A DNA stretch of 60,000 nt from Acanthaster planci (taxonomy: Eukaryota; Echinodermata; Asteroidea; Valvatida; Acanthasteridae): contig NW_019091391.1 of NCBI RefSeq assembly GCF_001949145.1, forward strand, positions 217,596 through 277,595, given 5' to 3'. The notes under the pieces were generated by a model. The model was not told the origin of the DNA, made no database searches, and worked only from the letters and a program-made list of their open reading frames with translations. Both the position numbers and the translations under genes were made by a program. Positions 38,871-51,100 of this stretch are shown piece by piece (position 1 is the stretch's first letter; each line of letters opens with the position of its first letter).

Positions 38871-41736
38871 ACTAATTTCTACATACATGTACATGTACTG
38901 ACAATATTAAACAAGTGGGAAATTTTATCATTTTAAGAAGTGCACGTACATGTACACTGTAACATGCCGTGTACAGTTCTCCCTTGCTTTGTTTGTCACA
39001 GAGCAACTTTTAATGTATTTTACAGTCCTAGGATTGAATTAAATTAAAAATTGCAATTTGGTTTCTGTCCTAAATCAAACTCAGACTTTGACCGTCACAT
39101 GTGTCCTACTGCCACATATGATTTGTTTAACAAAAATAAACTGACAAGACCAAATGAAAAGCAAGTTCGTGTTTGTAAAGAGGTCGGTGTTTTGCCTTCT
39201 TGATTTTTTGAAGCACAGATGGGCAGAAAATACTTTCGTTCTGTGTAACGACAACACGATGCCTAATGAAATCATTTCACACTGCAATGACACATTCACA
39301 TGAACAATGTAACGCAACTCTCGTGTCCTCACAGTAAGTCCCTTAATTACTCCAAGCAGGTCACTCACCAGATAATTACACTTATAATGACCATCTTTTT
39401 TCGTTTTTGCGTCTTGGCCAGATTTTACAGGTCTTTTAATCATACAGTAAGCACAGATGACCACCATTCTGTGCCGAGCACTGGGACTTGACATCATTCC
39501 TGCTCACACAAATACAGAGTCCTCGGCAACAAGCAGACTGCTACAAGTCTTAATTTCTTGCCACCCTGTGAAAAACCCTCGACCCACAAAAAAGGAATTG
39601 TCTGCTGGATTAAGCGAACCTCTACACAGTGGCTTGTAAAACAGATTGAATTTCTGGAGGCACACAAGAGAACTTACTGATGCACATCCTGAAAGATAAG
39701 GAGCGAAGGGTTCCTCAATCACGGTCAAACAAAGTCCAATAAGTTCCGAGTGTCTCTTGTTAGCTAGTTCAAGAAAAAATTGGACGAGTGTTCAGTCATC
39801 GCTGTGTCCACTCAATATACGTGTACATGTAACTTCCCTCATACCGCCAATTCCGCACATTACAAGTAACCCCGGCCCTTCAAACTCCAAAGCAGACTCA
39901 TTATCACGCTGCAACAGTGTGACTGCGTGTTGAACACTGTTTGCTTATTCCTAAGGCAGCAAATTGAAAAAAAAAGAGAGAAAGAAAAAAATAGCAAAAC
40001 AAACAGTGTATGCAGAGCCCATGACTAGCTATCTTTTGTTGTATGATGTCCTCTGCGTTGTTTGGCAGACTGAGACTGACTGATATTGCTGTTGCAAGTG
40101 GGGGTCAGGCCGGTGTGCCAATATTGACACGCCGAAGCTCTGGTTTGTGTGTCAAAGTCAGGGACTAATCGGGCAGGATCTCTACTTGATAAATTAAAAT
40201 GCACTTTGAGGCTGGGTGGAGTGGGGGATATTCAGATCAATGTGGTGTCGGGATTGACAGTTATGGGCAGCGCACCAGAATAAATAGGTTTCCCGAAACA
40301 GCTGGGGCCAGCTTGATCCCAAAATGATTTCGGGTACAGTACAGAGTATTGAGAGGTGTGGGGCTCAGGATTGAGAGTTCGCACAACTGTCCGGTAGCTA
40401 GGCTTTCAACTGAGACTAACTGGACCAGAATAGGAGTCGAAATGTGCCCTTTTTGGCTTCGGACATGGTGGATATGTTTTTAAAATTACCTCTCGCTAAC
40501 TGGGGTCTTGCCGTATTGAGTTCTTTGAGCAGTTTTTGATTAATGCGAAGAAAATTTAACAGAGGGGGAAAAATCTCAATTTTGACAACCTGGGCAAGTT
40601 TCAGCAACAATCATTTGTCAACCAATAGTTGATTCACTTGGTACCCAGAACATTTGTGTACAGACCATGAGCCAAGTACCAGGGAAAATTGGCCAAGAGT
40701 TGCGAAGTGGTCATGTCCTTGCTCACTGCTGTGCCAACCACACCATTGTAACACACCAAATTGCAACACCTTGCAGGGCACCAGGCACAAGCACATGTAA
40801 CACATCATTTTGGCTGGTAACCTATAAATATGCTCAGCAATATCTTCTGTACTTGGCAAATGTCTAAGGAGGTGTATAAATCACTTGGCTGCAGCTTAAA
40901 CTTTCACAAAACTCTATGGAAAGTGGATGCAGCCACAACCATAGACTTGTACATAATTTCAAGCCGTAGCCAAGTAATTCAGACTGAGCTAACATGTCAC
41001 AGCTTAACAGAACTGGCCCCATGTCCAATATTGTAACCAACAGTAAATATGGCTGCATCTGAATCTACCATCTAAGAGCTGAGTCTGCGTCTTCGCTCCA
41101 TTGGAAACACACATGTATATGGAGACCCGCAGACAATAACTCTGGAAGCCTGTTTCGGACACCATCTATGATTGTCCTGACAGAATGCTTCCCAACTCAA
41201 TTTCAGTTCCTCCTGTTTTCCTTGCAGTATGTATGTAAAGACCAATATTGAGCCAGATGCTTCCAACTTGAGCCTTCCCCATCCTAAGATCCCCTGGAAA
41301 AGCCCAGCATTCTTGCTGCTGCTCATGACGTGTGCTGGGTAGCAAACTGCCCACGCAAACACATGTATAACAGGGAATCCATACCAAGGTTACTGGAGGA
41401 GATTGACGTTATTAGCAACACACACACACACCGGCCAAGTCAAGCAAATCTGATTTCCAATTAGGCACCCACTGCAGTGCGACGTCTGACGTCTGGGCGT
41501 CCGTGGCATAGGGTAGGTTAACACGCTCACAGATTAGCAGGGCGGTCTCGCTTGCGTACGGCAATTAAAACTTGCATCAATTATCTTTATTCACATTTTT
41601 GCTAAAGCTCCCATGATGAGCATCCAAATGACAATTCCTCGTTTCATGCTGGAAATTTGTGAAGACAATCATGTCCACACACACACACTGCCTAACCTCA
41701 TATCAAGAGTCAACTGGACTTAGTCATAATGGGTTA
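38871..41736. other. Non-coding upstream region, nothing recognised
   Basis: AT-rich to mixed DNA with scattered ACATGTAC words and a CACACACA run near 41420-41430. Frames at 39081-39497 (minus) and 41072-41362 (minus) are open by chance and show no domain. Confidence 0.6.
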
Positions 41737-41862
41737 GTTTCTACCAGACGGATCCGGATCATGATCAGTGATCTGTCCTTGATTAATTGACATCGAACCT
41801 GTCTAATGGATGGAGTGAACCAGCGTCAGGATCACTGACCGAGATCCAGATCCATGTGAAAC
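41737..41862. repeat. Imperfect inverted repeat with GGATC/GATCAGTGATC core
   Basis: The left arm 41737-41775 (GTTTC...GGATCCGGATCATGATCAG) pairs with the right arm 41829-41862 (GGATCACTGACCGAGATCCA...GAAAC). The shared words are GTTTC, GGATCYGGATC and RTCAGTGATC, with several mismatches and a spacer of about 53 bp. It looks like an old fold-back element of about 126 bp. No ORF. Confidence 0.55.
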
Positions 41863-42139
41863 AAACAGGCCCAATGTTTCACCCTAAGCGGTAGAAAGAT
41901 AAGCAAATTTACTTAGTCAGGCTTTGACCTTAGCACTACTCTGGCCCTTCATACAAATTCTAGCAAAAACTGCTGTAAGCTAGTAAAATGCATTGCCTTT
42001 AACTTAACTTACATGTAAGAAAGTCAGTCAAAGTTAGGTTTTGCTGGACAGTGTCCACTGGGCTTGTGAAATCTCTTGCAGGCTAGTCAAAAACCAAGTA
42101 AGTTAAAGATGGGTTTGTGCCAGGAAGATGTACATTATT

Positions 42140-42275
42140 TTTGGATTTTTTTTTGGCCCTGCGTATTTTAACACTGTACACTCAGTGTATGCTCCTGAAA
42201 GCTTGTAAAAAAACAAACGTACTCGGGTGGGACTCGAACCCACACGTCGGGCAGGGCAAAAAAAAAAAATCCAAG
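42140..42275 (-). repeat. Fold-back element containing a perfect tRNA T-arm
   Basis: TTGGATTTTTTTTTGGCCCTGCG (complement of the right flank, 42251-42275) and its inverted copy at 42140-42163 bracket a tRNA-like core. In the core, minus-strand GTGGG-TTCGAGT-CCCAC (42227-42243) forms a perfect five-pair T stem with a canonical seven-base loop, preceded by GCCCTGCCCGACGT. The 5' half of a tRNA (D arm, anticodon arm) is missing and a T-rich run takes its place, so it is a tRNA-derived repeat and not a gene. Confidence 0.55.
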
Positions 42276-45200
42276 ATTAAAAAAAGTTAACTTGCCCGGT
42301 AGGCTAGTTAAAGAAAAATAACTAAGTAAAGGCTTAAAGTCAGACTTCATCACTTGTTGCGATGAGAATTATTTAATTTGCTGCTAACAGGTACTGCTTG
42401 TCTGATAAAGGCACAAACATCAAAGGGAAGCCCATTTTGCATGTGATCATGTCACTGATGAATTAAAGGATAGACATTTCATTTCACAATAAACACGATG
42501 AATATTTTATTTCACATTGTTAGATACCCAATTTCTTCAACATCAGGATCTAGAGCTCAGTGCTAAGTAAGTAACACCAGAAGCCTGCTAACCACTGACT
42601 GTTTTGGGAACTGTAGGCAGCATGCCTAAATTTTGAGGAGAACGTCATGAAAAATTGCCTAAAACACACACACCCACGTCATCCGAAATCACTGTGTTTG
42701 TCAATGGACGGCCTATAGTACGTTTCACATCCTCTTTTTTTATCTTCGATCTCACAGCCCCATCTTTGTCAAATCAGGTTGTTACTCACCGGTACTCTGC
42801 CACAGTTTACCATCCTGTTGATTGGAGTGCACAAGAAACCCTAATCGCGTTAATGGAGTACCGGCATACGGCACCAAGTCTTCAGAGATTTCCTCCTGCC
42901 TTGACGCGGACCACTTTTCCCAATCTCTTTCACCAATGATTAAGTAACACGCTGTCCGTGGAACGATAAAAAACCATCCCAACTCCGCCCCCGTACCAAC
43001 AAGGGGAAAACGCAACGACAGTTTTTGGAGTCCAAGACGGTTATTGCGAATGCCACCTACTACCTTCTCTTTTCATTACTGTAATTGGATGGAATGGCGT
43101 ACCCGACCTGACAGTACGACGGTTCCATTTATCACACAGCGCTAATGATGGAACCGAATTAGCCCTTGCTGGACTCGGCGGCAGAGCAATCTTGCCCGCA
43201 GCTATGTTTTTTTACAACGCGCTGTCCGTAAATGAGTACAGGGTGATTGCTGTTAATCGTGGCACTTACTAATGGTTCTGTGCAATTAAGCAGGTAGTTA
43301 CACAATGGATATTGGACAAGTGCGTTGTTGCAACAGAATCTGCAGCCACACCACTGTTTCTTGTGAACTAAGTCAGAAGACATTACACTGCAAACGGAAT
43401 TTCATTTCCAATCAAAGTCCGATTCCCCACAAACACTTGCAACAAACCACGAGCGCATGTACATCGGTACGTCATGACAATAAGGCTGCAACAAAAAAAT
43501 TTTGCTTTCCATTTAATGTCAGGCAAATGAGGAAAACTACCTGTACATGTAACCGGTAAGTTGGGTTTATTTTTCTTGTCGCATATCTAAACCCTGCGCT
43601 ACATGTACACGTACGTGACGTGTGCATGGATATGTTTATTTCAAAATGGGAAAAGAGCAATACCAGTCACTGGATTGTAGGTAAACACAGAAGCAAAGAA
43701 CGTATAGATGTACATGTACGGAATACCAAAAAGCAATTGCATATCATTAAATATCGTCAGGTTCAGTTTGACGGGTACAAAAAGAGACAAAAGCTTTGGA
43801 ATGACAATGCCAATGCACGAGTGTTACTGTATCTACAGGAATAAATTTCCTGTCTTTATTTACGGCAAGACTTTCCCATAATTAATTGCTGCTTCTTCGG
43901 ATTCCAATTTGCTTTCAATTCCATAGAGTTTTTGAAATCCTGCACTCCATTCATTATTCTCTCAGGCTCTTTGACAAGAGCTGGGATTTCTTGCCATCCA
44001 TTATTTCTTTTTTTTTTCCCTCCTCATCCAAGTATTCAATAGCTCGCGACATTCATCCTAGAGTGCAGTGGCGTTGTGAGGTTTGCTTGACTACCTTCAC
44101 AGCAGGCCGGGGGGGGGGTGGAAGCAGGAGGCAAGGGAGACCTTGGCTCCATCTCTGCGCGCAAGCCATTCAAAACGATTCAATTAGAAGGGAAATACGA
44201 CTTCCTCCAATTTATTAAAATGCACAGAGGCGAATGATGCTTAGCTGGGGTCTGTTTCCCTGACTTCTCCAATGGGGATAGAGTAACTATTAAATTTGAC
44301 AAGTTTTAATATATTTTTGTGGAGCTATGGTTGTACTGCCGACTACAGCAGTGAAAGGGCCAACCTACTGTAAATGAAATAACAAGTGTTGTTTTCTTTT
44401 TTCCATTGGCAGGTGTGAAAAAGCAAAACAAGTGGCAAGCAGGTAATAAAGGGCGTCAGAGGAGTCTAATCCCATCCCCTATGACTGAGACACTTTATTA
44501 CCCATGACCTTCAAGTGTCCCTGACTTCCTACACCTTATCTCAACAGGAGAATGCCTGAACCACGAATTCGAAATCAAAAGCTCTGAAAAGCTAGTAACA
44601 CCATTTTCTGTTGAATCGAGACAACTGGAAAAGGTGAGATTTGAAACACGCTTTCCTTATATCTATGTATTTTTAACCAATGCAGGTCCTGTTCCCAGAA
44701 ATGTTTTGCCAAAATAGAACAAAGCAATCCAACTGAGTTGGCCATGTTGTCAAAAGGAAACAATTCAGAAATAACAGGAAAACGTAGTACCACCATGTTT
44801 CCGGACAATTTACATGTACATGTAATTCAAACATCATCCAAAACCAGATCAAAGGCCATGCAATACCCAAACGAGTGAAATAATTTTCAGCTCAAAAACT
44901 ACATAAAACAATCAAGAAAAAAAGATCTTAGCACTGTACCACATTGAGAGTATTTTCACTTAAGTTTTTTAAGACCAAATTTTTCCGGTAAAAAATGCAA
45001 CATGTCAAAAACAATCAATCAGAACGTCAATGAGAATGCCAGAAAGTTCAAAGAAATTATCAATTCAAACAAAGACTGAAGCTTTGGCATGTAAAAACAC
45101 TCTTTACATTTCAAAGCACAGCATTTAACCATTGTACAAAAACAGGGGAACTATAAGAAATGACACGACTTATTACTTCCACTGTCTTTTCTAAAAATAA

Positions 45201-47829
45201 CCTCTTTATGTTGTAAGATTTACTTTCGATAAAGAGGCCGATAACAGTGCAACCAAATTTCTACTTAGGAATGCCAGTGAAGAAGATGAGACCGATTCAT
45301 CTTCTTGTCTGCTGTGTTGGTGGGGGAAAAAGGGAATTGAAGATTGCCAAATGGAATGAAGAGGTCAAAGATTCCAATCAGCCAACAACTTGGCTGTACT
45401 TGGATGTACTTGTAACAAAACCAAAACTGACTCCACTACCACTGTCTTCTTGCGACCGAGCGGACGGTTTCCAGGGAAAGCTGGCAGGAATACTTTCAGA
45501 AAAGTCCCGGTCCTGGTACCTCACCGCAGGTGCGCTTTCTAACAGGTGAGACTTGCTAGCTAGTGGAAAAAACATTGGATTCCTTTAAGTAGAAACAACT
45601 GATCCCAAGGTATATTTCAACTGTTCAAGCTGTTTTGCACTTGCCTGTGCATGGAGGTTTCAATGACTGCACCACTAAAATAAATTATTTTTGTTGATTT
45701 TAAAACCTCTCGTGCATATACTTTTGGTATCTACTTGAATAAAAAAAAAAAAGAGGAACTGGAATCAACATTTTAAGTCAGAGATATTGTAATTGGATGT
45801 AGTAATCATCATATCAGTACATGTACGTGACTAGCATATGCTCCTGGTAATGACGACGCAAATGTTACTAAGGGGGGAATGAATTTGCTTGGCTGGTCTT
45901 AAACCTTCACAAATACCTCTTCAGTCTGGAAGTCCAAAAAATTTTAAAATAACAAATGTCCAATAATTTTGTTCAACGGTGTTACTTATTTATTCAGAAG
46001 CACACTTCTGGCCATGTCATGGTATGTTCCTCTTGCGGGTGGTCTTAAACATTCTTCTTGTGTGGAGATTCGCACGTGCGTTGCGCATACTGCGCAAGGC
46101 GGCCAACAGCCAGCCGTTGCTGTGTCAACTGTTTAAGACTGGCCATGTGATGGGCTCTCGACAAATAGGAATGACTAAACTGTCTTTACAGTGTAAGTAT
46201 TTGCCTATTCTCAATGATAAAATAATTTGCCATTCTCAAGTCAACAGAACCCAGCCATACTGAATAAAACAGCACAGAAGCTTAAGTTTGGTTGGCGACT
46301 CGATTCTTCACAGCAAAAATGAGTCTCTGTTCTGCACCCAGACCAGCCTATAAGTGGCTGCAAAAACCACAACCTCAACAGCCCAAAATGCAGATATGAG
46401 AGGGGACCCCACTGAAGCTGGTAAGGGGGGGGGGTGATTAGAAATCCATATCAGGCCATAATCCATTCAGACAGTGCTCACCGACACCTAGTCAAACGCC
46501 CTGACCTCGGTGAGCGCAAGGGTCAAATTCCTCCTGGGCCTCGGTGGCCTAAGTCTCCCTAGGTATCATTTCCCCCTTCTTTGAGGCTCCATGCCGACAC
46601 CAAAATATTTGGTCTCACTTTTTTTGCGGCAACCTCTTTTTTTTTTTTTATAAGTTGAACCTTCTGACTGTAGCCTCAGGGCTCTTCCCACCATCTTCTG
46701 GGTAAAAAAAAGAAGAATGAATGCCACTTTTGGAGAGTCCATCCCCATTTTCTAAACAAAGGTTCTCCACATTTTTAGCACTGATTTCTCTCTTTAAAAA
46801 TGGGCCATTGCCCATTTTTTTCATGGACAACATTTCCACATTCTTGTCAGCAGTCCTGTACACATTCCTGTATTCCATCACTCGGCATGAGTTTCCAACT
46901 TAATTCGTTGTAAGTTAATGGCGTACATGTACATGCAGACATAAATCCTGCATCACAGAGGTGTGGGTAAATATCCAATTATTGGTTCAATTCTCAGACC
47001 AAGGCAACTGAATGCACACTGCCCTCTTCTACCGACTATAAAGTCAATGCGTGTCACTATCACAAATGCATCAGTAACCAATTTTAGAAGCTGATTTTAT
47101 AGAAATTCTAATCCCATCTTTAGATCTTTAATCTAACTAGGACACAGCAGCAATAACCAACCAAAAATTGTAACTTCAACAAGTACCAGCAGAACGAATT
47201 CATTTCATAGAGTAGTCAGATTACTCTTTGATCAATGAATGTATGTGTACATGACAAGCATGTAGGATGCAGTCATTCCTTTCAAACAGCAGTACAGTAC
47301 TTGGTGAAAAACATTGAAGAAGCTGGAAACAGAGTCTTGCACCCACACATGATGAAACTGGGCTTGGTTTTCAGCACTGACTTACCGGTATCTCTTTGGA
47401 TTTTTTTTTTGGGCAATTATCTAAGACTGCAGAACTTTTCCAGCTACCCGTAGGCCTACACTCCTCCTTCAGTACCTCCTGGCAATCTCAGTGTTCCCGT
47501 TGCTTTACATCAGACAACCAACTTCAGTTGCAACCAGTATGTGCCGACGTGCGAAGTGAGGAGCACAGACCTAGCAAATGAAATGATTCTACTTTTGGCC
47601 ACAGCTGCTGAAAAGAGAGAAATCCCCTGTCCGAATTTGTGGACGCCCTGCAGTTTTTCCTTGTACAGAGTGGGTGTGCATTAGAATATCAAACTGGGGG
47701 GGGGGGAGGAGGGAAGGAAGGGTGAAGCGACCATGTTATTGTGGGCGTGGCTGTGGGGGAAGAGATAGGTGAAAAAGGGATCTTGTGTGGGTTTGGATGT
47801 CTGTACCAGACTACACTTTTTCCCCCCTC
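42276..47829. other. Non-coding upstream region, no gene recognised
   Basis: Includes a balanced-composition block at 43020-43330 that could be a conserved element, G runs (44109-44118, 46425-46434, 47696-47706) and two plus-strand segments with good splice signals (44413-44442 and 45475-45545), discussed as findings only. No recognised coding sequence. Confidence 0.6.
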
Positions 47830-48112
47830 CTCCTCCCAGGGCACCATGGGAGAAGGGGGAGCACAGTTGAAATTTATTGCGGGGAGGGGGACTTGCCACT
47901 ACACAAAGTCAGGCTGCCGACCTATAAAGGGCGCCCTCTATCTGAGGCTTGTACCACATGCTGTTTTCCCCCTCCCAGGGCACCATGGGAGAAGGGGGAG
48001 CACAGTTGAAATTTATTGGGGGGGGGGCAAGGGGGACTTGCCGCTACACAAAGTCAGGCTGCCGACCTATAAAGGGCGCCCTCTATCTGAGGCTTGTACC
48101 TCATGCTGTTTT
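47830..48112. repeat. Two-copy tandem duplication (139-145-bp unit)
   Basis: The segment CCTCCCAGGGCACCATGGGA through CTATCTGAGGCTTGTACC (starting at 47832) is repeated immediately from 47971 to about 48112. Identity is very high; the main difference is a longer G run plus CAAGGGGG in the second copy. High identity implies recent duplication or gene conversion. The overlapping open frames at 47741-48178 and 47949-48374 arise from the duplicated GC-rich sequence. Confidence 0.9.
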
Positions 48113-51100
48113 GGGCAGGCTGGCCACAACATCCCATTTCCAAGCGCAAAGATGGTCTTGCAACCACACTGCCCTTAACAAGCAGGCCTACGCCAATGTG
48201 GCGTCCCCTTTGTCCGTTACAACCCTCCTTAAATCATACTTTTTTCTTCATGGTTATTCTGGTGATAGGGTGTATGCCAAAAATTGTTTCCTGCGTGCTA
48301 GCAGGTGCCAAGAGGGCCTACTGAGGAGTTCACCGGGGGGGGGGCTCTCAGGGAGGGGAGGGGGTGACTGCTGATAGGACCCCCCTAAAATAGGCACACC
48401 AGGGTCTGTCTGGATCGCAAGAAAAGGGAGTGGAGGGGATAGATTGAGCCCCAGGAGGGCCATGACTCAAGGTTTCGGGAGAGAATGACTCCCAATTACA
48501 TCCTCTCGGCTGACACTCAATTAATACGTGACTAAGATGAGGCTGCCGGGCCTAGAGGAAGGGGGCAGGGGAGAGGAAGGAGGCGAATCACTGAAGATAA
48601 CTTCCAGCTCGTGAGGTACTCTCTCTCTCTCGGTGCACTTTCTGGACGTAGAACTCTTTTTGACTCTTTTTTTTCCACAGGTCCAGTAGATTGAGTTATA
48701 ACGGGAGCACCATATGACTCAGAACTCGACTTGGCGTGGGTAGAACCTTTGGCCAAGAAAGTCCGATCCGGTACATATCTGTGGTCTCCCCGGGAGTGAA
48801 CTGCATTTAAGTTCCACTAAACCCCAAACCCTTCAGAGTTCGACCTTGCTTCCACCTTGGTCCAAACCCCACCTGAACTAGGGCTGTAGTCAGGGTCTAT
48901 TGCAAGTCCAGTTAGGAGTCCTTTCCCAAGTCCGGTCACAGGTAACAGGATGGAAAACGACAAAGGAAGGCAGGGTTTCACCTGTCAGTTGAGTGCGTGC
49001 GAAACATACGCACTACATACGTCTGTGACTTGCGCGTCAAATTATGAGGTAACTTAAGCAGTCACTTAGGTGACGTAAGTTGCGCCATACAAAGAGAAAG
49101 TGAATGATTTGACTAGCTCATGATGTTCGGTTAAGGCTCCTCATCGCTGAACTTAACTAGGCTTATACGAAAAATGTACCACTTTGTTTTAGAAAGTAAT
49201 GAAAATCGTTTGGCTGTTGCGAGAACCACAAATTTTTTGTCCGGTTCAAATGAAGAAGATGAAAACTTTTTCAAAATGGCGAGCGGAGGTAACTCGATGA
49301 CTGTTTGAATCAATGACTGTTTGACGACTGTTATTATATTGGCAAGGAACAGCCATTGTAAAAGCCGTCATCATCCTCATCCAAGAAATTTAATATTCTC
49401 AAAATGAGGAACAGCTAAGCAACTTCAGTGAAATAAGAAAGTATTTGAGCAGCTTGGACACAAGTTTGCAACACAAGGCTTGCTAGTAACACGGGTTTTT
49501 CCTCGCCCACTAAGCTGATCCATGGCTTCTTCTCCTTTGTTTCTATTCAAACCCCCCTCTGATTTCCCAGCAAGACAAGGGCTTTCGTGAAACTTTCCCT
49601 GGCACTCATGTCCTCACCACTTCATCTCCGCCCGGCCCTGCTCCCTTGGGTCCCCAGATGGATGCAGACAAGAGGCTCTAAGACCCTATTTAACCTATGA
49701 CTAAGAGAAGACCGGAGGGTCTAGTTAAGCAACAGAGTCCCAGAGATAAATGCCTCCCCGACCAAGGGCCTTAACTTTCGTTCTGGTACAAAGTGTACTT
49801 TTACGGCACAGGAACATGTACTACAGCAAATCCCCCCCCCCCCGTGATAATATATTTCCTTAAACACTGGAAGCTACACTAGTACAGCATAATTTTACCA
49901 CTTACCCAACTGAAGTTTAAAATCGAAGTCCAACTGCTTGTAACTACACACTTCTTTAAATTGGTTTGCAGGTCATTAAAGGTCAGATTGTGAACAAGTT
50001 TTCAACAATTTTAGTGTGACTGTCTTAATAAATTGTGACATTGTCTACGATCGGTTCTGAAATTGTTGGAGGTAGTTCTTTGGTTTTGGTGAAGAAAAGG
50101 CTCGACTGGAACCTCCTCTTTACTTGTTGAATCAGAAGATAAACACCTCTCCTCATTGATCCTGGTCCTGACGTCATTTTGGTCAGATTTAAGCTTCCAT
50201 GGAGCGTCATCCTGTTTGTACTGTGCGGTAACGTCCATTCATTTCTCTGTGTGGTAACGCACCTGGCTCAGGGACACAAGATTCCCTGATGCAACCCCTC
50301 TCGTGTATACGGGGCTAAGTACATGTGTACATGTACACGTTAGGCAGTCCCAAGGTATTTTCAATAGAAATCTTCCATCCTGAATAGTCCAAAGCGCACC
50401 ATCCGACTGGAATCCTAAAGCACAAGTTGCCAAGAGAACGGGTCGGATCAAAGAAAATTTGAAAAGGAACTAGTTCACCGATGCCGTGGTAAATGTACAT
50501 AAATGCATGACTAAGATGAACCTTGGGTCAATGAACAGCTAAACAGATGGGTGGAGTGGACAGTGCCACTTGATGGGGGGGGGGACGGGAGCGAGAGAGG
50601 AAAGATAAGCCAGATAAAAAAGTACATGAACAAGTCGCAGCTCAACCGGTAGTGGTGTGCATGCCCTACCGATGTGAATTTCTTGTCAATTACGTCCAAG
50701 TCCTTGTCCCCAGTGAGGGAAGACACAGATTTGTCAAATCCGAATGGACGCGGGGAGGGGGGGGAGGTGAACAAAATGAAGGAAATCAGCCAGTTGAGGG
50801 AGCCATGAGTAACAGGATGGAGCATGAGGAGAGGAGGGAGGGGCCTGGGGTCTTCTTTTCCCCTCCGTCGTCTTCCCTTCCCCACCCTAGGCTCCCCAGC
50901 ACAGGAAAAAGTACGGCTCTTTCTCATCGTTTGTCAGACTCGCTCTCTGAAAGTAATATTCTTGTCTTTTTTTATTCAAAGAAGAATACAATTATTGCTC
51001 CCAGATGGCAGATTTCCGGCTGATTTTCAAGATGTCTGAACGGCGGATGAGTGGACTGCCCTTTCCAATTCCAAATCTGCTCTGTTGTTCAAGTTGCTTT

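Noticed and set aside
39661-39700. Minus-strand acceptor followed after 11 nt by a GTAAGT donor
   Set aside because: An 11-nt exon without conservation evidence is not credible.
42227-42243. tRNA gene suggested by a perfect T-arm
   Set aside because: No D arm, anticodon arm or acceptor stem at tRNA spacing.
47741-48374. Overlapping plus-strand frames of 141-145 codons
   Set aside because: They are produced by the GC-rich tandem duplication. The unit is not a consistent multiple of three, so the copies are read in different frames.
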